Numbered from the stretch's first letter, positions 42,388 through 52,082 are shown. The stretch: 64,000 nucleotides of DNA from an uncultured Candidatus Actinomarina sp. (GCA_902596545.1 CACJUH010000003.1:109790-173789), one strand, 5' to 3'. Made by a program: numbers and translations. The notes: a model not told the origin generated them from the letters alone.

Positions 42388-43434
42388 ATGGCCAAAAATG
42401 TAATGATTATTGGTACTGGTACTATTGGTGAACCTCTTATTGGTCTATTAGCGGAACACAAAGATGCTCTTGGTTTAGATAATGTTGTATTTTTTAAAAG
42501 AACTCCTCTTTCAGATGAAAAAGGGAAAGTTGAAGCTTTGCTTAGAAAAGGTGCAAAGATAGTTTCAACTTCAAATGCTTTATCAGATTTTAAACAATTA
42601 GGATTTGCAGATATTGAAGATGTAGACAACGCATATGAAGATGTAGATGTCATTATTGACTGTACTCCAAGTGGCAATGACAACTGGGACAATATATATT
42701 CATCTCTTGATCAATCAAAAAGATTTATGGCGCAAGGTTCTGAGCATGGATTTGGTCCATTTTTTGCTTGGGGTATAAATAATGATGTTCTTGAAAATGA
42801 TTCAAACAGATATCTTATTGCATCTTGTAATACGCATAATATTGCATCAATAGTGAAGACTTTTGCGTTAGATCAGAGTCGTGAACTTGATGAAGGTCAA
42901 TTTGTATGTTTGCGAAGAGCTAATGATGTCTCACAAAATGACTCATTTTCTCCATCACCAACTATTACAAAGCATTCAAATCAAGAGTTTGGCACACATC
43001 ATGCAAGAGACGTGCACGAATTATTTGCCCAAGAAGGAAAAGAATTAAACTTATTTTCTTCCGCGATAAAATTGCCAACCCAATACATGCACACTTTATG
43101 GTTTACATTACGTTTTACTGACACAATACAGCATGAAGAGATAATGGAAAATCTTTATAGGAGTGAGTTTTTAATGGCAACTGAGAAAATGTCATCCAAC
43201 AAAGTCTTTTCTTTTGGTAGGGATCACGGCTATCACGGAAGATTATTATCTCATGGCATTGTTGCTGAGCAGTCACTTCATGTAAAAGACAATGTACTCA
43301 CCGGATACTGCTTTACACCACAAGATGGTAACGCTCTACTCTCATCTGTTGCAGGTACTGTTCAACATTACTACAAAGATAATTGGACAGAGAAAATGAA
43401 AACTTTCAATCGCTACATTTTCAAAAATATATAA
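42388..43434 (+). CDS. type II (archaeal-like) glyceraldehyde-3-phosphate dehydrogenase homologue
   Basis: The 348-aa protein has the Rossmann motif MIIGTGTIGEPLIG (residues 6-19), DVIIDCTPSGNDN (about 88-100), a catalytic Cys context ASCNTHN (Cys near 150) and LPTQYMH (about 230), the order seen in archaeal GAPDH (DxTPxG, SCNT, PTxxMH). True archaeal enzymes interconvert glyceraldehyde 3-phosphate and 1,3-bisphosphoglycerate with NAD(P). The rest is divergent, so a related semialdehyde or lactaldehyde-type dehydrogenase is possible. Divergent from PPDK, which suits a glycolytic/gluconeogenic role. Confidence 0.72.
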   Translation: MAKNVMIIGTGTIGEPLIGLLAEHKDALGLDNVVFFKRTPLSDEKGKVEALLRKGAKIVSTSNALSDFKQLGFADIEDVDNAYEDVDVIIDCTPSGNDNWDNIYSSLDQSKRFMAQGSEHGFGPFFAWGINNDVLENDSNRYLIASCNTHNIASIVKTFALDQSRELDEGQFVCLRRANDVSQNDSFSPSPTITKHSNQEFGTHHARDVHELFAQEGKELNLFSSAIKLPTQYMHTLWFTLRFTDTIQHEEIMENLYRSEFLMATEKMSSNKVFSFGRDHGYHGRLLSHGIVAEQSLHVKDNVLTGYCFTPQDGNALLSSVAGTVQHYYKDNWTEKMKTFNRYIFKNI

Positions 43435-43449
43435 CTCTAGAATTTAACT

Positions 43450-43962
43450 ATGGAAAAAGTTATTGCAATTGCAATACCAGCCTTATTTATAGTTGGAATT
43501 ATATGGCTAATCGTTGCATCAAATAAAAGAATAAATAAAGCCCTTTCAACTGCTTCGAAAACTTTAGGTTTTACTTATATACCCTCTAAAAACATATTCA
43601 GAAAGAAAAGAATATTTGGTGAACTAGATGGATATAACTGTGAAGTGGAAGTCTATACAAGAAGTCACGGTAAGTCCTCAACAACATATGTCTCTTTCTT
43701 TGCTTACTTTCCAGAGAGCTTTGATATGGGACTGAAGATTAATTGGCGAGGTGAGTTTGATGGAGATGATGAGTATCTGACAGACCTATTTATAAAACGA
43801 AATGAAGAACTTATAGAAACGTCAAAGAAAAATCTAAGAAGATTAAGAGTAGAGGATGCATTTGTAAATTCGAGAAAAGTCTTATTTAGAAAATATTACA
43901 AAGCTGATGAGATTGTCAAAACAATGAGAGATGTACTTAACTTAGCAAAAGCAATTAAGTAG
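43450..43962 (+). CDS. hypothetical protein with one membrane segment, 170 aa
   Basis: Not recognised. Residues about 3-23 form a transmembrane anchor; the rest is a soluble alpha/beta domain ending in helices with KKNLRRLRVED. It follows the GAPDH-like gene by 15 nt, so it is probably in the same transcript, and its 3' end overlaps the convergent membrane gene by 8 nt. Confidence 0.6.
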   Translation: MEKVIAIAIPALFIVGIIWLIVASNKRINKALSTASKTLGFTYIPSKNIFRKKRIFGELDGYNCEVEVYTRSHGKSSTTYVSFFAYFPESFDMGLKINWRGEFDGDDEYLTDLFIKRNEELIETSKKNLRRLRVEDAFVNSRKVLFRKYYKADEIVKTMRDVLNLAKAIK

Positions 43963-44614
43963 TCTTTTTAGCTAACTCTCTTTTTGAGAAATAAATAATA
44001 ATTGGAGTTCCTACAATAGTTGGGGCAACCCAGTTAAACCAAATTGTAGCAAAAGGCTCTAGAGTCACAATAAATGCTGTAGTGGTTGCAATAGTTCCAG
44101 CAAGCATAAGATTTAGATGAAGATTAGTTCTGTCATAAAAATTTGGTCGCTCGACTATCTTCATACGACGAAAATCATTAATACCTAAAACTAAAGCTAT
44201 AGAGCCAAAAAGTACAGAGGTAATCCACATAGAATCTTTGATTAAAAATAAACTTACAGCCATAGAATAAAAAAGAATGCCTGTAGCAGTAATAAATACA
44301 CCTAGCACTTTATCTATTTGCTCACGCGCTCCATTTCTATCTCTGCCCTGACGATATCCAGAAAATGCCAAATAAAAAGAAAAGATAGCAATAACAAAAA
44401 GAAATGGGTTGAACTCACCCAACAAACTTAGTGGAATTGCTGTCACAAAAATAGTTGACATGCCATATACATAGATCATCCCTAATTTTTTATGTCTTTT
44501 ATTGCCTTTCTTAATAAACAAAAGAAGATATGCAATACCCAAAGAAATAAACCCAGCCAAGATATGCAAGTAAAGCAGAGGTCTCTCTATTGCTAAATAA
44601 TCACCGTTAATCAC
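43955..44614 (-). CDS. DUF2306-like membrane protein, 219 aa
   Basis: Seven hydrophobic segments. The N-terminal HILAGFISLGIAYLLLFIKKGN and RHKKLGMIYVYGM (about 17-53) match the pattern of the DUF2306 family (His in the first helix, short basic loop with R/K-H-K-x-L-G). Function unknown; such proteins may bind haem or quinone through the conserved histidines, but that is inference. It follows the small two-helix gene by 10 nt. Confidence 0.65.
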   Translation of the reverse strand: MINGDYLAIERPLLYLHILAGFISLGIAYLLLFIKKGNKRHKKLGMIYVYGMSTIFVTAIPLSLLGEFNPFLFVIAIFSFYLAFSGYRQGRDRNGAREQIDKVLGVFITATGILFYSMAVSLFLIKDSMWITSVLFGSIALVLGINDFRRMKIVERPNFYDRTNLHLNLMLAGTIATTTAFIVTLEPFATIWFNWVAPTIVGTPIIIYFSKRELAKKTT

Positions 44615-44624
44615 TTAAATATCC

Positions 44625-44783
44625 TCATATATCTAATAAATAGAGTACCCCTACACCGAGACCTATAGCTAAAAGAGTAAGGACTGCAACTTTATATGTT
44701 TTAGGACTTTTCCAATCTACATTCTTAATATTGATTATCGTTGCAAATGCGGCAATTATTAGGCCTATGTCATAGAACTCCAT
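44625..44783 (-). CDS. small two-helix membrane protein, 52 aa
   Basis: Short gene found by reading the gap between pntB and the DUF2306-like gene. Starts MEFYDIGLIIAAFATI, has a charged middle (KNVDWKSPKTYK) and a second hydrophobic helix (VAVLTLLAIGLGVGVLYLL). Two membrane segments joined by a basic loop. It is in the same direction as its neighbours, 18 nt after pntB. No clear ribosome site and no known family. Confidence 0.5.
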   Translation of the reverse strand: MEFYDIGLIIAAFATIINIKNVDWKSPKTYKVAVLTLLAIGLGVGVLYLLDI

Positions 44784-44801
44784 ATGGGGACTTTAGTCTA
44801 T

Positions 44802-46133
44802 TTAAACTAATTCGAAGGATTTAATAATATTTTCTAAACCCTCTTTTGCATCTGCAAAAAGCATTTTTGCATTGTCATTTATAAATAGTGGATTTGCAAT
44901 ACCTGCATAACCAGGTGACATTGATCTTTTTATAACAATGACTTGTTTTGCTAAATCTACATCAAGTATTGGCATTCCATAAATTGGAGAGTCTTCATCA
45001 GTTCTAGCCAATGGATTTACAACATCATTTGCTCCAAGAACTATTACAACATCCGTTGAGGAAAACTCAGAATTTATATCTTCTAAGGTAAACATATCTT
45101 CATAGTCAATATCTACCTCAGCTAAAAGTACATTCATATGGCCAGGCATTCTTCCAGCAACTGGGTGAATAGCAAACTTCACTTCAATGTTTTTATCTTT
45201 TAAGGTATTTGTTAATTCTTTTACAGCTGCCTGTGCTTGAGCTACTGCCATTCCATAACCTGGAACAATAACTACAGATTCTGCATAACTTAGCTGGATT
45301 GCAACATCTTCAGGGGAAGTGCTAATTGGATCTTTTTCATATTCATTATTGATAGCTGTACCGCCAAATCCACCCTTTAGAACATCTAAAAGTGTACGAT
45401 TCATTGCAGCACACATTAGCAATGTAAGAATTATTCCTGATGCACCCACTAAAGCACCAGCTACGATCAAAATAATACTATTTACAATAAACCCTGCTGA
45501 CATAGCTGCAATTCCAGATAGCGAGTTTAAGAACGCTATGACAACTGGCATATCTGCTCCACCAATTACCGCAACTCGAATTATTCCAGCAATTAATGCA
45601 ACTAATATAATAAATTCAATTAATAGGTCATCCATTTCTAAAACTGCAGGAATTACTATGATCGTAGGTAAAAATACTGAAAATATATCTGCCAATTTTT
45701 TATTGAAGTTACTTAATTTTCCACGTAATTTCATTACTGCAACAAGGCTTCCCGAGAATGTAAATACTCCAATAACCATTGAAAAGATTGCTACAAAAAC
45801 ATCAGAAAGTGGTAAAGAATTACCGGAGAGCTCAACATATGCAATTGCACCGGAGGCTCCTCCACCAAATCCATTAAACAAACCAACTAGTTCTGGCATT
45901 TGTGTCATCTGAACACGTTTTGATATTAAAACTCCAAGAAGTCCTGAAATAACAATCGTGATATAAAAAGCAGAATCATATTTTGAAAAATCAAAATTAA
46001 ATGCGCTAAAAACAGCTAATGCCATGGCCAACATTGCAAATGTATTTGCTCTATGTGCCGTTGACGGTCTTCCAAAGAGTTTCAAAGCAAATATAAATAA
46101 AACAGATGAGACAAGTAGTATTATTTCAATCAT
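44802..46133 (-). CDS. pntB: NAD(P) transhydrogenase subunit beta
   Basis: Membrane dII plus NADP-binding dIII of the proton-translocating transhydrogenase, which uses the proton gradient to make NADPH from NADH. 443 aa; about nine membrane helices, then dIII with VIVPGYGMAVAQAQ (about residue 290), KFAIHPVAGRMPGHMNVLLAEV (about 315-335) and VIVLGANDVVNPLAR (about 360). It overlaps pntA2 by 8 nt. Confidence 0.96.
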   Translation of the reverse strand: MIEIILLVSSVLFIFALKLFGRPSTAHRANTFAMLAMALAVFSAFNFDFSKYDSAFYITIVISGLLGVLISKRVQMTQMPELVGLFNGFGGGASGAIAYVELSGNSLPLSDVFVAIFSMVIGVFTFSGSLVAVMKLRGKLSNFNKKLADIFSVFLPTIIVIPAVLEMDDLLIEFIILVALIAGIIRVAVIGGADMPVVIAFLNSLSGIAAMSAGFIVNSIILIVAGALVGASGIILTLLMCAAMNRTLLDVLKGGFGGTAINNEYEKDPISTSPEDVAIQLSYAESVVIVPGYGMAVAQAQAAVKELTNTLKDKNIEVKFAIHPVAGRMPGHMNVLLAEVDIDYEDMFTLEDINSEFSSTDVVIVLGANDVVNPLARTDEDSPIYGMPILDVDLAKQVIVIKRSMSPGYAGIANPLFINDNAKMLFADAKEGLENIIKSFELV

Positions 46134-46413
46134 TTTTCTTAAACATTTCTAATATTCGACCAGTTACTGAAAACCCGCCAACAATATTGAGGGTTGCAAA
46201 TGCTATTGCAATTAAAACAATAATTTTAAGTATTTGAGACTCTCCTACTTCTGGGTAGATAAGAATTGCTGCAATCAATGTAATTCCAGAAATAGCGTTG
46301 GAACCAGACATCAACGGAGTGTGTAATGTCTGTGGAATTTTAGATATAAGTTCATATCCAATAAAGCTTGCTAAAAACGTTATCAACAATGTGAGTAAGA
46401 AAGTTGCTTCCAT
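46126..46413 (-). CDS. pntA2: NAD(P) transhydrogenase subunit alpha part 2
   Basis: Short membrane part of dII, 95 aa, with three helices and the conserved loop KIPQTLHTPLMSGSNAISGI (about residues 25-44). The split alpha subunit is common in alphaproteobacteria and actinobacteria. It shares one base with the end of pntA1 and overlaps pntB. Confidence 0.95.
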   Translation of the reverse strand: MEATFLLTLLITFLASFIGYELISKIPQTLHTPLMSGSNAISGITLIAAILIYPEVGESQILKIIVLIAIAFATLNIVGGFSVTGRILEMFKKND

Positions 46414-47426
46414 TATGAACTCATCTCCACAAAAATCTCATCGTCACTATTTTCTATATACAGCTCAATTAAATTTCTTACGTTCTCTGAATACAGCTTT
46501 GTAGCTGCATGTTTAACAGTGTTTAAGATATCTGTTTCACCAACTATCTTTACACCATTAATCTCAACAACTTTGTCCACCTCTGTGCCTTCACAGTTTC
46601 CACCAGTACCAGCAGCTAGGTCAATAATTACAGAATTCTCTTTCATGTTTTCAACAGTTGACTTTTCAATCAAGACAGGTGCTTTCTTTCCTGGTATTTG
46701 AGCAAATGTTAAAACAATATCACTATCAATTACTTGTTTCTTTAATGCTTCCTGAATTTTCTGGTTCTCTTCTTCTGAGACTTCTTGTGCGTATACGCTA
46801 TCTTGAGCTTCAGTGCTTGCTTCAACAAATTTAGCACCTAATGACTCCACTTGGTCCTTGGCCTCTTTTCTAATATCAAAAGCCCACACTCGAGCCCCAA
46901 GTCGTTTTGCAGTGGCAATTGCTTGAAGGCCTGCAACTCCTACTCCAAGAATTAATACTTTTGATGGTTGGATATTGCCTGCTGCAGTTGTCATCATTGG
47001 TACGACGTCCGATGTCTCTTTTGCTGCTCGTAAGACTGAGGCGTATCCAAGCAGGTTTGCTTGAGAAGAAAGTGCGTCTAGGTTTTGAGCTCTTGAGATC
47101 CTAGGAAGTTTAAAAAAACTCAATACTTTTAGATCAGGTCTTAAACTTTTTATTTCTTCGATCTTTTCAAAATCAAATATACCAATAAGAACTGCTCCTT
47201 CTTTAAGTTCCTTTATTGTTTTATCCTGGATATTTTCTACACAGGCAACAATGTCTAAATCGCTTAAGTTAGATATAGTTTTTACATTGTCTAGGGATGA
47301 ATCTGCATAATTTAGAAAATCAAATATATTTTTCTCCAAATGAACATCGAATGAATATTTCTCAATAGATTCAGGGTGTATTGGAGCCCTGTATCCATCA
47401 ACATCTGTTAAAAATCCTATTTTCAT
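46413..47426 (-). CDS. pntA1: NAD(P) transhydrogenase subunit alpha part 1
   Basis: Cytosolic NAD-binding dI, 337 aa. Resembles alanine dehydrogenase; NAD motif LILGVGVAGLQAIATAKRLGA near 154-174, and the RAQNLDALSSQANLLGY helix before it. C-terminal VIDLAAGTGGNCEGTE is a family mark. First gene of the three-subunit operon, with its promoter in the 55-bp gap to the divergent glycerate kinase gene. Confidence 0.96.
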   Translation of the reverse strand: MKIGFLTDVDGYRAPIHPESIEKYSFDVHLEKNIFDFLNYADSSLDNVKTISNLSDLDIVACVENIQDKTIKELKEGAVLIGIFDFEKIEEIKSLRPDLKVLSFFKLPRISRAQNLDALSSQANLLGYASVLRAAKETSDVVPMMTTAAGNIQPSKVLILGVGVAGLQAIATAKRLGARVWAFDIRKEAKDQVESLGAKFVEASTEAQDSVYAQEVSEEENQKIQEALKKQVIDSDIVLTFAQIPGKKAPVLIEKSTVENMKENSVIIDLAAGTGGNCEGTEVDKVVEINGVKIVGETDILNTVKHAATKLYSENVRNLIELYIENSDDEIFVEMSS

Positions 47427-47481
47427 ACTTTCCTAGTTTAAATATGCTGGCAACTTACTAAGAATTAAATAAAATACATAC

Positions 47482-48522
47482 ATGAATATTGCTGTCTTTA
47501 GTGATAAGTTTTCTGGTACATTAAGTGCCATAGAAGTGCTTGATATTGTTCAAGGTAAGTTTTTGGATTCAAATATTAATGCAGACTTTTTCAGCGTTAC
47601 CGATGGCGGGCAAGAAAGTACAGAAATCTTTAAGAGTTATAACTTTCAAATGAATGAAAGTTTTGAAACATCAAATTGTGATAATTCGATATCAGTAGTT
47701 GAAACTATTGATGTAAATGGCAATATTTTTTTTGAGTCTGCACAATTAATTGGTATTAACTCAGCTAAAGACTCCATGTCAATCAATTCCGGATGCTTAG
47801 TTGAAGCAACGCAAAAAATAGAAATTCTTGGAACAGGTGGCTCAAAGACTGTAGATTTTGGAATTGGGCTATTGAGCAAGTTAGGGATGGAATTTATTTC
47901 AAATGGTGAGACAATTGTTGACCCTATTCCACAAAATTTTTCATTCATAGATAGTGTCAAATCAACAAACTTCAAATCTGATTTAGATCTTAAGGTTTTA
48001 AGTGATACTAAAATTCCTTTACTTGGTAAAGACTCAGCTTTTGATGTATTTGGACCTCAGAAAGGTTTGTCTAAAGAAGGTATAGAAAAACATAAGTCAG
48101 AAGTTGAAAGGTTAATAACTCTTATTGACAAAGAGCTTGTTTTAGATTTAAACCCAAATGCAGTTTACTCAGGTGCAGCTGGAGGTTTAACGTTTACATT
48201 AAACCAAATACTCGGCTGTGAAATAGAAAGTGGCGCAAAATACTTTATAAAAGAAACAAACTTGATAAAACAATTAGAGAATTATGACATCGGTATATTT
48301 TGTGAGGGAAAATTTGATGAATCCTCTCTCAAGGGAAAAATAATTGGAGAGTTGTTGAAAGAATTTAAAGGACATAGATATTTTTTGGGTGGACAATATG
48401 CAGCAGAAAATGAAAATATTTTTACAGACTACTTTCAGTGTGGACCTAAGGGCATAAAAAATCCTAAAAGCTCATTAGAGATAGCCACAAATGAATTAAT
48501 TAAAGTATTAAAAAAGGATTAA
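47482..48522 (+). CDS. glycerate kinase (GlxK family)
   Basis: Phosphorylates glycerate to 2- or 3-phosphoglycerate. 346 aa. Family-1 glycerate kinase: N-terminal AVFSDKFSGTLSAIEV (residues 4-19), SVTDGGQESTE (about 39), GTGGSKTVDFGIG (about 113), LGKDSAFDVFGPQKG (about 180) and CEGKFDESSLKGK (about 275). Glycerate here could come from algal photorespiration products such as glycolate/glycerate. Divergent from the transhydrogenase. Confidence 0.9.
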   Translation: MNIAVFSDKFSGTLSAIEVLDIVQGKFLDSNINADFFSVTDGGQESTEIFKSYNFQMNESFETSNCDNSISVVETIDVNGNIFFESAQLIGINSAKDSMSINSGCLVEATQKIEILGTGGSKTVDFGIGLLSKLGMEFISNGETIVDPIPQNFSFIDSVKSTNFKSDLDLKVLSDTKIPLLGKDSAFDVFGPQKGLSKEGIEKHKSEVERLITLIDKELVLDLNPNAVYSGAAGGLTFTLNQILGCEIESGAKYFIKETNLIKQLENYDIGIFCEGKFDESSLKGKIIGELLKEFKGHRYFLGGQYAAENENIFTDYFQCGPKGIKNPKSSLEIATNELIKVLKKD

Positions 48523-48531
48523 AATCTCACT

Positions 48532-48789
48532 ATGACAATTCCTTCACCATGTATAAGCGTATGTGTAACAGATCCAGATAGTGATTTGTGTTACGGATGT
48601 GCACGAACTACTCCTGAAATAGCAAAGTGGTCAAAATATACAGATGAAGAAAAAAAACAAGTAATTGAAATTAGTAGATCTAGGATGTCCGGTTGGCAAT
48701 TAGAAGCCTTTGATAAAGCATATAACCAAAAAAAAGAAACTGGATTAAGTCCTATAAAGCAGCAGAAACTTCAAAACGAAGATAAATAA
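48532..48789 (+). CDS. DUF1289 domain protein, 85 aa
   Basis: Short protein with the DUF1289 pattern: PSPCISVCVTDPDSDLCYGCARTTPEIAKW (residues 3-32 contain the four Cys of a probable metal site) followed by a basic helix. Function of the family is not established; metal or Fe-S binding is inferred from the cysteines. It follows glycerate kinase by 9 nt and is probably co-transcribed. Confidence 0.88.
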   Translation: MTIPSPCISVCVTDPDSDLCYGCARTTPEIAKWSKYTDEEKKQVIEISRSRMSGWQLEAFDKAYNQKKETGLSPIKQQKLQNEDK

Positions 48790-48794
48790 CTTTC

Positions 48795-48953
48795 TTATTT
48801 AGTTTTAAAGTAATAAATAGAAAATGCAGCAAAAGCAAGAAATGCTAAAGTATTTGATAAATTTATTGGGTTTGGCATATCTGCCCACACACCAGTTCCG
48901 AATGCAAAAAACCAAATAATGACTGCTAAACGAGGCCAATTAATTTTTTTCAT
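48795..48953 (-). CDS. small membrane protein, 52 aa, downstream of GH57
   Basis: Short gene found in the gap between DUF1289 and GH57. Begins MKKINWPRLAVIIWFFAFG, has a polar loop (ADMPNPINLSN) and a second hydrophobic stretch (TLAFLAFAAFSIYYF), ending KTK. It could be two membrane segments or a signal-anchored peptide. It starts 13 nt after the GH57 stop on the same strand, with no strong ribosome site. Coding status is plausible but unproven. Confidence 0.5.
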   Translation of the reverse strand: MKKINWPRLAVIIWFFAFGTGVWADMPNPINLSNTLAFLAFAAFSIYYFKTK

Positions 48954-48966
48954 CTAGTTCACTATA

Positions 48967-51900
48967 TCAAGGAACTTTACTTACTAAAGGAATGCTTGCA
49001 AGTAGATTGGTTGGAATGTCATCTACTGATCCTTCGTAATTACCATATGAGCTTAAAAATTCTTCCTGAACTCCTTCATCAGGAAAAATGACATCAAAAA
49101 TATTTGGATGATTAACAACATTTGGCGCTCCACCACCCCTGTACTGTTCTGCTGATGGATTAATTTCTCTGATCCTTGAACCATTAGGTCCATAGCCATC
49201 TTGAGACATCATAATTACTCCATAGTGCCATTCTTCAGGATTTCCACCACCAAGCTGGTTTTCAATGTCAAGCTTTACAACTATTACACCTTTATCTGGT
49301 ACAACGACAATATCAAATTGATTAGTCACTAATTCTGACTCTCCACTTGGTAGTGACTTCCAAATCTGAGGCTCCCATCCCTCTATTACAATATGGTATT
49401 CCCAACCAGAACCATCTGGCATTTTTGCAAACCTATAATTACCTAACTGTTTAACTCCGGTATTAGAACCAAAATCTTTGTCAATATATACATCAATAGT
49501 TTGAACAGAGAGACTCCTTGGAGATCCCCATGGATTTTTTACAGCGCTTAAAATATCAAAATTCATGACAAGGCTTCCGTCTGCAATGCCTGCTGAGAAA
49601 CCTTCAAAGTCATAACTTCCAGGTATGAATACTCCATCAGCTGGATAAGTGTATGAACCTTCTCCAAAATCGTCTTTAATTGGATCTTTTATATCCAGAA
49701 ATAGTTCAACATTTGAAACTTCAGGAACAAATAGCGCCAGAGGCCTAGATGGCTGAACGTAACTATCAAAAGAATCTGAATAAAGTCGAAGTTTAATCTT
49801 GTCTCCAAAACTCAGTGAACCTAATTCACCAAGTGGAATTTTTAGATAAAGTTCATTTCCAAAAGCAGAAACCTCTGTGGTTTCCTTAGTTAAACAGTTT
49901 GTAGAAAATGTTTCCTCTTTGACACTTCCCTCACTAGGTAAATCTCTTTTTGTACATGTAAAGTATGAACCAATTTTAAGTTTTTCACCACGATGAAATA
50001 TTGCCTGAGTGGTTTCAATGCCTAAAAATTCTTGATTTGAAACTTCGCCATCTTTAAATGGAACTGAAGACCTTCTAATCTTTGTTCTAGATGGGCTTTC
50101 TAAATAAATATCTAAATCAGTGTTTTGCCAAGGGTTAGATTCCTGCATTGCTGAGGAAGATTTTTGTATAGAAATATACAAGTGTTCATCTGAAAATCTA
50201 TATTGTATTTTTGAAATTATATCTAAGGTTTCTATTGCTCCAGCATCACTCCATATATCATTATTCGTAACTCCATTAACAAGTAAAGCTTGATTTGAAT
50301 TCAAAATTGAATCTGATTGCTTATCAAATAATTGAGCAGCAGGAGAGATGATAGGGATATCTAAATAAGCTGGAGGTTCTTGACCGAGAGATGTGTATAC
50401 ATTTTTTAGAAGGTTTCTGAATGCTAAACCAAAGTAATCATCGTTTCCACTTGATTGGTCGCTTCCATACCACCAGAACCAATCGGAACCTTCTGCCAAT
50501 AGCATATAATCAAATGCTTTTTCTAGCTGCTCTACTGTATATTCACCAGATGCATTTGATCTATCATAGAAAGCTCGTGTTTTTTGCAGATAATCCCATG
50601 CGTAGGTCTCTTCAGTCTCTCCTATCCATGTAGCAAAATTTGGTTGAAACCATGAAGCGGGAAAAACTTTATCTAATTTATCAATTTGAGGGCCATATTT
50701 TTCAATATATTCAGTTGGAGTTGTTGTTTTTAACCATTCTGTATTAGTAAGCGTTTCATACATTAAGCTTAAAAAATCTATACCATCATTTTGATAATGC
50801 TCCCAAGCGTTTTCACCATCTAATACAATTGAGACAACAAGTGGTTTATCCATTGTTACACTTACTTCTCTTGCAGCTTCAAGTGCTTTAATCATATCTG
50901 CCACTGCCATCTCTGGGGACATTCCACTATAAGTAAAACCAACTTGATCAGAGATAGATAGATCTCTAAAGAAAATAGCAACATCATCTTGTCTATTTAA
51001 TTGGCCATACCAAGGTGTATAAAGCACTTCCGGATTGGTGACAATACCTTTTGTATTTCTTTTAAAAGTTGGAATATCTAATGACTTAGACAATACATGT
51101 TCACCTGTTGCAATCCACTTAATACCTTCTTTAGCAAACATGCCTAAGACTTCTTGTGAAACAGCTCCCTCTGCTGGCCACATTCCAGTAGGTCTTTGAC
51201 CTAGAAGTTTTTCAGCTAAATCTAACCCTTTCTCAACCTGAATTGCAGCATCTGTAGGTTTGTTAAATCTATTTGTTGGTAACTCAGCTCCAATATCTCC
51301 CACTGCAGCCAAGTTTGTATCAAATATTAAAGGAAGAATTGGATGGGCGTACGGTGTAGTTGTTATTTCAATCTGACCAGTCTTCCACAATTCAGCATGA
51401 GTTGGAATAACTTTATCAATTAGTTTTGAATGCTCGTTTAAAAGAACAACTTTATCTTCTTCGCTAAAGCCTCTGCCTTTACTAACAAGACTTTTTAAAG
51501 GTTCTTGTGCTAGGTATTTTGGATCTGTCCACGCAAGATTAAATAACATTTGTAAATCTCTAAAGTCTTGATTTGTCCATGAAGAGAAGTCTTGATTAGA
51601 GTTTCTAAGTTCTACATATCGTGGAAATCTTGCAATCACTTTTGGATTTGTATCAAAAAAACGAGAGACAATAAAGTCTTTATCTTCTTGAGTCAAAATG
51701 TCAGCATTGATTTCTGTGTAGTACCAATATAAATCTTTTGCACCATTTGAAAAATCTTCGAGTTGTCTCAATAACACTGGTGTTAAATTGAATGTTGCTT
51801 TCATCTCTGGATAATCAGCAACTAACTCAACCATGTCAAGATAGTCTTTTGTGGCATGGACTCTTACCCATGGCCTTGTATAGTAACCATCATCATTTTT

Positions 51901-52077
51901 TGTATAAAATGGCTGATGCTGATGCCACATTAACATTACATATAACTCTGGTTCTTCGTCATCAATAATTTGTTCATTTAAGACTGTTGTAGTCGTTACA
52001 TCAACAGCTTCATCAACGGATGATGGTTGAGAACAAAACACAAAATATATCAAAAAAAGTATGCTGAATTTTTTCAT
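48967..52077 (-). CDS. secreted GH57 alpha-glucan hydrolase with glucodextranase-type C domain, 1036 aa
   Basis: Exported, with a signal ending in Cys15 (YFVFCSQ, atypical lipobox). Residues about 45-560 are a GH57 domain: [10 protein letters not shown] (motif 1), GMWPAEGA (about 300, probable nucleophile Glu) and [10 protein letters not shown] (about 420, acid/base Asp). A beta-rich linker domain follows, then about residues 820-1036 a glucodextranase_B/DOMON-like C domain ([24 protein letters not shown]), known in alpha-glucan-degrading surface proteins. It likely cuts starch/glycogen-like glucans outside the cell and would supply the alpha-glucoside importer. Minus strand, upstream of a small membrane gene. 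Confidence 0.85.
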   Translation of the reverse strand: MKKFSILFLIYFVFCSQPSSVDEAVDVTTTTVLNEQIIDDEEPELYVMLMWHQHQPFYTKNDDGYYTRPWVRVHATKDYLDMVELVADYPEMKATFNLTPVLLRQLEDFSNGAKDLYWYYTEINADILTQEDKDFIVSRFFDTNPKVIARFPRYVELRNSNQDFSSWTNQDFRDLQMLFNLAWTDPKYLAQEPLKSLVSKGRGFSEEDKVVLLNEHSKLIDKVIPTHAELWKTGQIEITTTPYAHPILPLIFDTNLAAVGDIGAELPTNRFNKPTDAAIQVEKGLDLAEKLLGQRPTGMWPAEGAVSQEVLGMFAKEGIKWIATGEHVLSKSLDIPTFKRNTKGIVTNPEVLYTPWYGQLNRQDDVAIFFRDLSISDQVGFTYSGMSPEMAVADMIKALEAAREVSVTMDKPLVVSIVLDGENAWEHYQNDGIDFLSLMYETLTNTEWLKTTTPTEYIEKYGPQIDKLDKVFPASWFQPNFATWIGETEETYAWDYLQKTRAFYDRSNASGEYTVEQLEKAFDYMLLAEGSDWFWWYGSDQSSGNDDYFGLAFRNLLKNVYTSLGQEPPAYLDIPIISPAAQLFDKQSDSILNSNQALLVNGVTNNDIWSDAGAIETLDIISKIQYRFSDEHLYISIQKSSSAMQESNPWQNTDLDIYLESPSRTKIRRSSVPFKDGEVSNQEFLGIETTQAIFHRGEKLKIGSYFTCTKRDLPSEGSVKEETFSTNCLTKETTEVSAFGNELYLKIPLGELGSLSFGDKIKLRLYSDSFDSYVQPSRPLALFVPEVSNVELFLDIKDPIKDDFGEGSYTYPADGVFIPGSYDFEGFSAGIADGSLVMNFDILSAVKNPWGSPRSLSVQTIDVYIDKDFGSNTGVKQLGNYRFAKMPDGSGWEYHIVIEGWEPQIWKSLPSGESELVTNQFDIVVVPDKGVIVVKLDIENQLGGGNPEEWHYGVIMMSQDGYGPNGSRIREINPSAEQYRGGGAPNVVNHPNIFDVIFPDEGVQEEFLSSYGNYEGSVDDIPTNLLASIPLVSKVP

Positions 52078-52082
52078 CTAGA

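Noticed and set aside
45319-45912. 197-codon plus-strand frame opposite pntB, and a similar 198-codon frame at 15711-16307
   Set aside because: Both lie wholly opposite strongly supported genes (pntB and the ABC ATPase) and show no recognisable motif.
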